Source: Chitinophagaceae bacterium UBA2789
GTDB lineage: Bacteria > Bacteroidota > Bacteroidia > Chitinophagales > Chitinophagaceae
Direction of reading: 5' to 3'
NCBI GenBank assembly: GCA_002352145.1
Contig: DEHX01000076.1
Span: 41,440 to 53,890 of the forward strand
DNA length: 12,451 bases
Below are positions 1 through 6,053 of this stretch, piece after piece. Under the pieces are notes generated by a model. It made no database searches. It was not told the origin of the DNA and saw nothing but the letters and a program-made list of their open reading frames with translations. How positions within the stretch are numbered: position 1 is the stretch's first letter; the number at the start of each line of letters is the position of its first letter. Both the position numbers and the translations under genes were made by a program.

Positions 1-230
1 CCGGGTGAATACTGGCGTACCAGTTTAGTGGCTTCAAATCCATTGACCGGAGACATATTAATGTCCATTAAAACAATTCGGGGCTTTTTTTCTTTTGCTA
101 ATGAAACAAGCTCTTCTGCATCGCTGGTTTCACCTACAACCCTGAAGCGATCATCGCTGTTTAGAATAAAAGACCATGAATCCCTGATAAGTTTATGGTC
201 GTCGACGAGGAGGATGGTTATTTTGTCCAT
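1..230 (-). CDS. Response regulator, receiver domain (NarL/FixJ type), partial
   Basis: The reverse strand, starting from the ATG at 228-230, reads MDKITILLVDDHKLIRDSW and stays open to the left window edge, giving about 76 residues. This is the start of a CheY-like receiver domain. The acidic pair D10/D11 is followed by H12, as in NarL/FixJ/LuxR-family regulators. The predicted phospho-acceptor is D56 in the LMDINM strand, followed by the usual P-x-NG loop (P61, N63, G64). By family knowledge it would be phosphorylated by a partner histidine kinase and bind DNA through a C-terminal LuxR-type HTH, but that part lies outside the window, so the HTH class is inferred. Nothing in the window identifies the kinase. 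The forward-strand open frame over the same bases has no family resemblance and is a shadow. Confidence 0.9.
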   Translation of the reverse strand, partial: MDKITILLVDDHKLIRDSWSFILNSDDRFRVVGETSDAEELVSLAKEKKPRIVLMDINMSPVNGFEATKLVRQYSP

Positions 231-426
231 AGGAATAATTATTGGTGAATTAATCTGGATAGGTTCGTATAGAAAATTACGAATAAATCCTTATTCAGTA
301 ACAAAGGAAAAAAGCAATTTGCATACGAGTAAACGAAGAAAATCGAGATTAAGTACTTACCCTTAGTAAAAGACCTAAAAAGATACTTTCTATGACATTG
401 CCTGTGATTATTCAACTACAAGGGTA

Positions 427-463
427 ATAAAAAAGCACAGCCATACTTGATACATGACTGTGC
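427..463 (-). terminator. Intrinsic terminator after tmRNA
   Basis: On the minus strand the sequence just 3' of the tmRNA folds into a hairpin whose base is GCACAG/CTGTGC. It continues through G-U and further pairs to about 10-11 bp, and is followed by TTTTTT (429-434). The plus-strand side also ends in a run of A/T, so it might work in both directions. It separates ssrA from the response regulator gene downstream. Confidence 0.8.
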
Positions 464-472
464 CAAAAAAAG

Positions 473-840
473 TGGAGGCGACCGGAATCGAACCGGTGTC
501 CAAACATATTCTCTAAAAGCTTTCTACATGTTTATCCTGTTTTGTATTGTCGGGAAGAAACTGGAAACCGGCAACCGATTACTTCCTTAGCTGAATATTA
601 CTTGATCAGGTGGCACAGCCTATACCCGCTGCATCTTGTTTTGTTTTGAGTCGGCGGCGGGGCATGGAAACAAGCGAACCGGCCCGGCGGCCCTAATGAC
701 TACTTAATCACTGATTAGGCAGCCATGGCATACTGAGTATTGCCATTTATAGTTTTCGTATTCAGATTTAACTGCTAATTACGCAACGCAGTACATGCTT
801 ACACTTTCAAAGACCTATGCTGTCAAAACCAAACGCCCCC
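473..840 (-). ncRNA. ssrA: tmRNA (transfer-messenger RNA)
   Basis: This RNA rescues ribosomes stalled on broken mRNAs and adds a degradation tag, working with SmpB. The 5' end GGGGGCG (834-840) pairs with CGCCTCC (474-480) to make the seven-pair acceptor stem, including one G-U, with A473 as discriminator. The T-arm GGTTCGATTCC lies next to it, which fixes the 3' end. No CCA is encoded, so it must be added after transcription. The length of about 368 nt is normal for a one-piece tmRNA. An internal reading frame at 715-744 encodes the tag. The GC-rich middle (about 645-700) is where pseudoknots are expected. The gene lies 76 nt downstream of rseP on the same strand. I saw no clean TAnnTTTG element immediately upstream, so either its promoter is divergent or it is processed from a longer transcript. 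Confidence 0.95.
715..744 (-). other. tmRNA tag-peptide reading frame (GNTQYAMAA)
   Basis: On the minus strand the codons GGC AAT ACT CAG TAT GCC ATG GCT GCC are followed by TAA. This gives the proteolysis tag GNTQYAMAA with GGC as resume codon. The final YAMAA, and the stop placed just before a structured segment, match the general form of Bacteroidota tmRNA tags, which typically end in YALAA or YAMAA. The resume codon was chosen from the frame and from the usual Gly start in this phylum. It follows an A/U-rich stretch (GAAAACTATAAAT) as in other tmRNAs. Confidence 0.85.
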
Positions 841-916
841 TTTTCCAATTCTGAATCGTTTGTACCTGCCCAGGCTGTTTACTAATTATTATTGACTAGC
901 AACTGTTGACCTGTCA

Positions 917-2287
917 TTATTTCCCCCATCCAAACCAATCGTTTCCGTTGGCATATAACATTAATCCCAGTAATAATACCATACCTACCAGTTGTGCATA
1001 CTCCAGAAACTTCTCATTAGGTTTTCTCCTGGTTATCATTTCATATAAAGTGAACACCACATGGCCACCATCCAGGGCAGGTATAGGAAGCAGATTCATA
1101 AAGGCAAGAACAATGGACAAAAATGCCGTAATGTTCCAGAAAGCCTCCCAGCTCCATGAAGTAGGGAATATCGATCCCATAGCTTTAAATCCACCCACAC
1201 CCTTATAAGCTCCTGTTTTAGGGTTTAATATTTTTTTAAACTGATCGATATAAAACTGCAGCTTCTCTCCTGCCTTTCTTACACCAGCCGGAAAAGCTTC
1301 AAAAAATGCATACTTTCTTTTATTTATTTCATATACACCCAATGCTGCATATTGCGCATCTTCCAGGTAAGGTATCCCAATCTTTCCTTCTTCAGTAACC
1401 CTGGAATCCAGTCTTATTATTTGTCCGTTCCGTTCAACAGAAAGTGAAACTTTTCCATTTTTATGCTGCTGCAATACTGCGGCTATTTCATCATAAAACT
1501 GAATAGGTGTACTATCAATAGCCACAATCCTGTCCATTTCCTGCAAACCGGCTTTTTTACCAAAAGAAGTATCTTTTTTATCATATTTACCAACATACGA
1601 AGGAATCCTTGGTGATAGGAGCACTCCTCTTTTCCTTTTACTCTCAATCAGCTTTTCGATAAGATTAACAGGAAGCTCAATATCTTTTTTAACACCATTT
1701 CTTTCAAGGCTTATCGTCTTTCCTAGTAATATTTTAGCATTCAAATCTTCATAGTTCCTGACAGTATCACCATTGACAGTGATAACCTTATCGCCATTTT
1801 GCAAACCAATTTCATTCATCAGGCTATCCGTTGTCCATATGCCATATTTCAATGAAGACATCGGCGTTTTCTTTTCTCCCCATACCATCAAAATCATCGC
1901 ATAAATAACAAAGGCCGTCAGTACATTCATAATCACACCTCCCAGCATTACAATCAGGCGCTGCCAGGCCGGTTTGCTTCTGAACTCCCATGGCTGTGCC
2001 GGCTGTTTCATCGCTTCTTTGTCCATACTTTCATCAATCATGCCTGATATCTTCACATAACCGCCCAGGGGCAACCAGCCAATACCATACACTGTATCAC
2101 CTACTTTCTTTTTTACCAAAGCGAACCAGGGGTCAAAGAACAGGAAGAATTTTTCCACCCTGCACTTAAACCATCTGGCAGTAATATAATGCCCGAATTC
2201 ATGCAATATTACCAGCAATGACAAAGCCAGTAATAACTGCCCTGCCTGCAAGCCCACATTAGACCAATTGATAGCGAGTAAACTCAT
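917..2287 (-). CDS. rseP: RIP metalloprotease RseP (site-2 protease)
   Basis: 456 residues; a polytopic inner-membrane zinc protease that cuts substrates within the membrane, for example anti-sigma factors and leftover signal peptides in other bacteria. The zinc motif HEFGH is at residues 29-33 inside the first membrane segment (about 15-36). A second hydrophobic segment spans about 111-136. Two PDZ-like domains follow in the periplasmic part (about 150-210 and 222-300), each with a typical core (GLQNGDKVITVNG; AGLQEMDRIVAIDS). A third membrane segment (about 383-403) leads to the second metal/active-site motif LDGGH at 405-409, and the last membrane helix is about 430-447. Length and motif order are normal and the gene looks intact. 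It is the distal gene of the GH3-dxr-rseP set, and the dxr-rseP association is common in bacteria. The sigma or anti-sigma pathway it serves here is unknown. No Shine-Dalgarno is visible before ATG 2285-2287; the leader is A/T-rich. Confidence 0.95.
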   Translation of the reverse strand: MSLLAINWSNVGLQAGQLLLALSLLVILHEFGHYITARWFKCRVEKFFLFFDPWFALVKKKVGDTVYGIGWLPLGGYVKISGMIDESMDKEAMKQPAQPWEFRSKPAWQRLIVMLGGVIMNVLTAFVIYAMILMVWGEKKTPMSSLKYGIWTTDSLMNEIGLQNGDKVITVNGDTVRNYEDLNAKILLGKTISLERNGVKKDIELPVNLIEKLIESKRKRGVLLSPRIPSYVGKYDKKDTSFGKKAGLQEMDRIVAIDSTPIQFYDEIAAVLQQHKNGKVSLSVERNGQIIRLDSRVTEEGKIGIPYLEDAQYAALGVYEINKRKYAFFEAFPAGVRKAGEKLQFYIDQFKKILNPKTGAYKGVGGFKAMGSIFPTSWSWEAFWNITAFLSIVLAFMNLLPIPALDGGHVVFTLYEMITRRKPNEKFLEYAQLVGMVLLLGLMLYANGNDWFGWGK

Positions 2288-2302
2288 ATTTCTATATAAA
2301 AT

Positions 2303-2334
2303 AAAAAATCCTGAAGCTGTAAGCAGGTTCAGAA
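2303..2334 (-). terminator. Terminator-like hairpin between dxr and rseP
   Basis: On the minus strand TTCTGAA (2328-2334) pairs with TTCAGGA (2309-2315) in a 7-bp stem with one G-T pair. The 12-nt loop contains a possible inner GCT/AGC stem, and the hairpin is followed by TTTTTTA. It sits 8 nt after the dxr stop and 15 nt before the rseP start. It may be a partial terminator or attenuator that lowers rseP expression relative to dxr. The stem is short, so function is inferred only. Confidence 0.4.
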
Positions 2335-2342
2335 TTCCGGTT

Positions 2343-3512
2343 TTACAATTTGATTATATCGGCGGCAAAGTTACGGGCCTCCCCGTCGCTGTCAAAATAT
2401 TCCTCCAGCGTTGGGTGTTCAATAAAGGGAACCTGCTCCATTGTTTTCTCAATCACATTGGTCATATCCAGGAAGTTGATACGGTTCCGCAGAAAGGCAA
2501 ATACAGCTATTTCATTGGCAGCATTCATTATACAGGGAAGATTCCCCCCCTTGAAGAGGGCATCCTGCGCCAATGCCAAATTTCTGAATGTTTTAACATC
2601 AGGCTCCTCAAATGTGAGGGTATTCACTTTTTTAAAATCGTATCTCGGAAAATTATTGGGTATCCTTTTTGGAAATGCCAGTGCATATTGAATAGGCAGT
2701 TTCATATCTGGCAGTCCCATCTGTGCTTTTATACTTCCATCTTCAAACTGCACCATGCTATGAATGATACTTTGGGGATGAATAATCACCTGAACCTGTT
2801 CGGGACTAAGGTTGAACAACCATTTGGCCTCGATCATTTCAAGTCCTTTATTCATAAGTGTGGCAGAGTCAATAGTGATTTTGGCGCCCATACTCCAGTT
2901 GGGGTGCTGCAACGCATGCTCTCGTTTTACATTCACCAGGTAGTTGGGTTTGCGACCGATGAACGGGCCGCCGGATGCTGTCAATATAATTTTTTCAATC
3001 CTGTTTCTTGTTTCTCCAACCAGGCATTGAAAAATAGCCGAATGCTCTGAATCTACTGGTATGATAGGTACCCGGTTTTCTACAGCCTTTTTCATGATGA
3101 TATCGCCGGCTACCACCAGGGTCTCTTTATTGGCTAATGCAATAGCTTTACCATTTTCAATAGCCTTAAGGGTGGGTTTCAGGCCGGCATAACCCACAAT
3201 GGCAGCCAGCATTAGGTCATAGCAGTTCATTGCTGCTACTTCTTCCAGGGCTTTTTCTCCGGCAAAGACTTTTACGTCAGTAGCCGCCAACGCTTCTTTT
3301 ACTTTTGAATACTTCTTCTCATCCCCGATCACCACCACATTAGGATTAAATTTCAGGGCTTGCTCAATCAGTAATTCATCATTATGATGTGCAGTAAGTA
3401 CATCAGCGGAAAATTTTTCAGGATTAGCAGCTATCACTTCCAGTGCCTGTGTTCCTATGGAACCGGTGGACCCGAATATAGCAATGCGTTTGATGGGGAA
3501 TTCAGTATTCAT
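2343..3512 (-). CDS. dxr: 1-deoxy-D-xylulose 5-phosphate reductoisomerase
   Basis: 389 residues; converts DXP to 2-C-methyl-D-erythritol 4-phosphate with NADPH and a divalent metal, the first committed step of the non-mevalonate isoprenoid pathway (cytosolic). The N-terminal NADPH-binding loop GSTGSIG is at 14-20 and ALANKE at 125-130. The metal ligands are D154 and E156 in PVDSEHSA and E225 in MNKGLEMIEA. The substrate-binding segment TASGGPF (178-184) and residues N221/K222 are all present. The size is usual for the family. The start codon follows the GH3 stop codon by only 4 nt, so the two are very probably cotranscribed and perhaps translationally coupled. rseP follows 55 nt downstream. 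The long forward-strand frame across this gene is a shadow. Confidence 0.97.
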   Translation of the reverse strand: MNTEFPIKRIAIFGSTGSIGTQALEVIAANPEKFSADVLTAHHNDELLIEQALKFNPNVVVIGDEKKYSKVKEALAATDVKVFAGEKALEEVAAMNCYDLMLAAIVGYAGLKPTLKAIENGKAIALANKETLVVAGDIIMKKAVENRVPIIPVDSEHSAIFQCLVGETRNRIEKIILTASGGPFIGRKPNYLVNVKREHALQHPNWSMGAKITIDSATLMNKGLEMIEAKWLFNLSPEQVQVIIHPQSIIHSMVQFEDGSIKAQMGLPDMKLPIQYALAFPKRIPNNFPRYDFKKVNTLTFEEPDVKTFRNLALAQDALFKGGNLPCIMNAANEIAVFAFLRNRINFLDMTNVIEKTMEQVPFIEHPTLEEYFDSDGEARNFAADIIKL

Positions 3513-3516
3513 TGAT

Positions 3517-5025
3517 TTATACTAATATGCTGCTTTCACTGAATCTGATCAGCTCATCAGCAATCTTTCTGTCGTTACTCAGCCTTGGCACTTTATTTTG
3601 TCCGCCTAATTTACCAATTGATTTCATGTAATCAATAAATCCGTTTTTGCGGACCGGAGTTATTTTCAAAGGCTTAAGAATATTACCGGCAATAAGATCG
3701 TCATAATAGACATTCTTTTCCCGAAGATAATGATCAAGTTTGCTGGAAAAGGCTTCCATATCGGCAGGCTGTTTTTCAAACTCTACAAACCATTCGTGAT
3801 ATGATTTCCCTTTGTCAGTACTTACAAACGGGGCAACAGTAAATTCAGTTACACGGATATTTTCTTCCTCGGCTGCCTTTAGCATACTGTATTCTACTTC
3901 TTCTCCAATTACATGCTCGCCAAAAGCAGATATAAAATGCTTGGTTCTGCCTGTCACCACCAGCCTGTACGGATTTGTTGAAACAAATTTCACCGTATCC
4001 CCGATATTATAGCCCCACAAACCGGCATTATTATTTATAATCAGTGCATAATTCTCTCCCACCTTTACATCTTTTAACGACAGCCGGGTCGGATGCTCAT
4101 TAAATATCTCACCGGCAGGCACAAATTCAAAAAAGATGCCGCTGTTGGTATTTAATAAGAGACCTTCTGTCTCCTGGGAATCCTGGAAAGCAAAAAAACC
4201 CTCACTGGCAGGAAAGAGCTCAATCGTATCAATCTTTCTGCCTATGCTTTCAAACAACTTGGCTTTATAAGGTTCAAAATTTACACCACCCTGAACCATC
4301 ACACTAAAATTGGGAAACAAGTCTCCGACCTTCTTACCGCTTCTTTTTATAAGTTCATCAAAATACATTTGCATCCATGGTGGAATGCCGCTGATAAGTG
4401 TCATATTTTGATGGATAGTCTCTTCTACGATTTTAGCAAGCTTGTTTTCCCAGTCTTCTATGCAATTGGTCTCATAAGAAGGCATTTGGTTGGTACGCAG
4501 ATATTTCGGGACATGATGGTTAACTATTCCGCTTAACCGGCCAGTGGGAATGCCTCCCACCCTTTCCAGTTCAGGGGACCCGGATAAAAAGATCAGTTTC
4601 CCGTCAGCAAACTTTGTGTTTCCCGTTTCCGCCATGTAACATAATAAGGCATTACGAGCCGTATTGATATGGTTGGGGATAGAATCTTTTGTGATAGGAA
4701 TATATTTGGTTCCACTGGTGGTACCGGATGTTTTGGCGAAATAAATGGGCTTCCCCTTCCAAAGCACATTGTGCTTACCTTCTTTGATTCGTTCAATCCA
4801 GGGCTTAAACTGTTCATAGTCACGGATAGGCACTGCCTGCTTAAACCCCTCGTAATCAGTTACTTTTTCAAGTCCTGCCTCCTTTCCAAAATCAGTATTA
4901 CGGCCCACTTTTAGCATTTGCCGGAAAATATTCTCCTGGTCAGCTACAGCTGTAGCCATGCCTTTACGAATACCTTTATATATATAAGAAGCAAACGGCC
5001 TGGCTAAAAAAGACTTGATTTTCAT
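3517..5025 (-). CDS. GH3 auxin-responsive-promoter family protein (acyl-adenylase-like)
   Basis: 502 residues, matching full-length bacterial GH3-family proteins. The N-terminal region (about 1-95) has the typical FGKEAGLEKV and FKQAVPIRDYEQFKPWIERI segments. The nucleotide-binding loop KTSGTTSGTKYIP lies at about 98-110. A GHxxF-like C-terminal portion includes the TGRTKHFISAFGEHVIGEEVE segment (about 365-390), followed by a small C-terminal domain ending near KVPRLSNDRKIADEL. Plant GH3 enzymes adenylate jasmonate, auxin or benzoates and attach amino acids. The substrate of the bacterial members, common in Bacteroidota, is not known, and the sequence does not reveal it. It is the first gene before dxr (4-nt gap) and rseP, so a link to membrane or lipid metabolism is possible but inferred. 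It is divergent from rplU across a 145-nt shared intergenic region. Confidence 0.88.
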   Translation of the reverse strand: MKIKSFLARPFASYIYKGIRKGMATAVADQENIFRQMLKVGRNTDFGKEAGLEKVTDYEGFKQAVPIRDYEQFKPWIERIKEGKHNVLWKGKPIYFAKTSGTTSGTKYIPITKDSIPNHINTARNALLCYMAETGNTKFADGKLIFLSGSPELERVGGIPTGRLSGIVNHHVPKYLRTNQMPSYETNCIEDWENKLAKIVEETIHQNMTLISGIPPWMQMYFDELIKRSGKKVGDLFPNFSVMVQGGVNFEPYKAKLFESIGRKIDTIELFPASEGFFAFQDSQETEGLLLNTNSGIFFEFVPAGEIFNEHPTRLSLKDVKVGENYALIINNNAGLWGYNIGDTVKFVSTNPYRLVVTGRTKHFISAFGEHVIGEEVEYSMLKAAEEENIRVTEFTVAPFVSTDKGKSYHEWFVEFEKQPADMEAFSSKLDHYLREKNVYYDDLIAGNILKPLKITPVRKNGFIDYMKSIGKLGGQNKVPRLSNDRKIADELIRFSESSILV

Positions 5026-5056
5026 ACACTATGCGCTGTGAACGTTCAAAGGTCAG

Positions 5057-5064
5057 CAAATTTA
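5057..5064 (-). promoter_or_regulatory. Candidate -7 element for the GH3-dxr-rseP operon
   Basis: Minus-strand TAAATTTG matches the Bacteroidota -7 consensus TAnnTTTG exactly and lies 32 nt before the GH3 start codon. I found no TTTG/TTG at the expected 19-20 nt spacing upstream, so this is a partial match only. Confidence 0.4.
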
Positions 5065-5121
5065 ACGGTAGGCAGGTCAAAAAACGGGCATTTAATTGTT
5101 CATAAATCTTTGATTTCCCGC

Positions 5122-5151
5122 TTGCGGCTTCAAATTTTACCCTTACCTTTG
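5122..5151 (+). promoter_or_regulatory. Promoter of rplU-rpmA
   Basis: TTG at 5122-5124, a 19-nt spacer, then TACCTTTG at 5144-5151. This is an exact match to the Bacteroidota housekeeping sigma pattern (TTTG/TTG, 19-20 nt, TAnnTTTG). The start of transcription would fall near 5157, giving a very short leader before ATG 5171. Confidence 0.75.
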
Positions 5152-5170
5152 CCGTCCTAATTTTTATAGT

Positions 5171-5470
5171 ATGATAGCCGTAGTAAAAGTAGCCGGACAG
5201 CAGTTCAAAGTAGAAAAAGACCAGACTTTGTATGTACCTCATGTAGAAGGTAATACCGGTGATAAACTGGACCTTGAAGTATTGCTGGTTGATGCCGATG
5301 GAAAATTATCCGTTGGATCTTCCGTAAATACAAAAGTTCAGGCAGAGATCGTTGACCAGGTAAAAGGTGATACCGTAATTGCATACAAGCAAAAAAGAAG
5401 AAAAGGTTTTCACAAAAAGAAAGGTCATCGTACTGCTTATACCAAAATCAAAGTAACAAATATTGCATAA
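5171..5470 (+). CDS. rplU: 50S ribosomal protein L21
   Basis: 99 residues, normal for L21, which binds 23S rRNA in the large subunit. The N-terminal signature AVVKVAGQQFKVEKDQ (3-18) is typical of the L21 beta-barrel start. The basic C-terminal block YKQKRRKGFHKKKGHRTAYT (about 72-91) is the conserved rRNA-binding signature. It is the first gene of a unit with rpmA, 42 nt downstream, the common bacterial arrangement. No Shine-Dalgarno is visible; the promoter lies immediately upstream. Confidence 0.97.
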   Translation: MIAVVKVAGQQFKVEKDQTLYVPHVEGNTGDKLDLEVLLVDADGKLSVGSSVNTKVQAEIVDQVKGDTVIAYKQKRRKGFHKKKGHRTAYTKIKVTNIA

Positions 5471-5512
5471 GCAATAAGCTAACTAAGTATTCAATAAAAA
5501 AATCTTCGAGAT

Positions 5513-5773
5513 ATGGCACATAAGAAAGGTGAAGGTAGTGTAAAGAACGGCCGTGATTCGCAAAGCAAACGCCTTGGAGTAAAAATCTTCGGTGGTCAGC
5601 CAGCAGCATCCGGTAACATTATCGTTCGTCAGCGTGGTACCGTTTACCACCCCGGTAAAAATGTTGGTGTTGGTAAAGACTATTCATTGTTTGCATTAGC
5701 AGATGGTGTTGTTGAATTTCGCAAAGGAAGAAACAACAGAACGTATGTTTCTGTAACAACTGCAGAAGCATAA
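5513..5773 (+). CDS. rpmA: 50S ribosomal protein L27
   Basis: 86 residues, normal for L27, whose flexible N-terminus reaches the peptidyl-transferase centre. MAHKKGEGSVKNGRDSQSKR at the N-terminus and VRQRGTVYHPGKNVGVGKDY in the middle (about 38-57) are diagnostic. Translation begins directly with the mature MAHKK form, so there is no sign of the cleaved N-terminal extension found in Firmicutes. It is the second gene of the rplU-rpmA unit. The leader is A-rich without a Shine-Dalgarno. Confidence 0.97.
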   Translation: MAHKKGEGSVKNGRDSQSKRLGVKIFGGQPAASGNIIVRQRGTVYHPGKNVGVGKDYSLFALADGVVEFRKGRNNRTYVSVTTAEA

Positions 5774-5808
5774 TCCCAACAGCCGATCAGAATTTTGTGG
5801 AAAAAAAA

Positions 5809-5839
5809 TTTGGGTAGAAAGAAATAATTGTTATTTTTA
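5809..5839 (+). promoter_or_regulatory. Candidate promoter of the Lys/Ala-rich small gene
   Basis: TTTG at 5809-5812, a 19-nt spacer, then TATTTTTA at 5832-5839. This matches TAnnTTTG at every fixed position except the last. It implies transcription from about 5846 and an A/T-rich leader of some 35 nt before ATG 5881. Confidence 0.5.
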
Positions 5840-5880
5840 CTATCGTTAACCCATTTTTACTAACATTAAATTCTAACAAA

Positions 5881-5961
5881 ATGGCTACTAAGAAAAAAGC
5901 TGCTAAAAAAGCTGCTCCTAAGAAGAAAGCTGCTAAGAAAGCTGCTAAGAAAAAGAAATAA
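5881..5961 (+). CDS. Very small Lys/Ala-rich basic protein (histone H1 tail-like)
   Basis: A 26-codon frame, ATG to TAA, reading MATKKKAAKKAAPKKKAAKK and then AAKKKK. It contains 14 Lys and 9 Ala, with only Met, Thr and Pro besides. The composition and AAKK/PKKK repeats resemble the C-terminal tails of histone H1-like and bacterial AlgP/HctB-type DNA-binding proteins, so non-specific nucleic-acid binding is a reasonable inference, not a demonstrated function. Support for a real gene: a Bacteroidota-type promoter 40 nt upstream, a strong terminator 28 nt after the stop, and exclusive use of GCT for all nine Ala codons, as expected for high expression. It follows rpmA on the same strand, so it might also be read from the ribosomal promoter. 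It is easily missed by gene callers because of its length. Confidence 0.7.
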   Translation: MATKKKAAKKAAPKKKAAKKAAKKKK

Positions 5962-5989
5962 GTTTGATTGTTTCTTAAAAGAAATAGAA

Positions 5990-6018
5990 AGTCCTCCGAA
6001 ATTCGGGGGACTTTTTTT
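5990..6018 (+). terminator. Intrinsic terminator after the Lys/Ala-rich gene
   Basis: AGTCCTCCG (5990-5998), loop AAATT, CGGGGGACT (6004-6012): a 9-bp stem with one T-G pair, running directly into seven T residues (6012-6018). It ends the rplU-rpmA-small gene region before the PolX gene. Confidence 0.9.
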
Positions 6019-6053
6019 ATTCCCCTGCCTTCAATAAATAGTAATTTGCGTCA

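Noticed and set aside
28..366. Forward open frame of 112 codons
   Set aside because: It lies antisense to a clear receiver domain and runs on into the intergenic region; no family resemblance.
2268..3050. Forward open frame of 260 codons
   Set aside because: Antisense to dxr and the rseP start; codons and composition are those of a shadow of conserved enzyme sequence.
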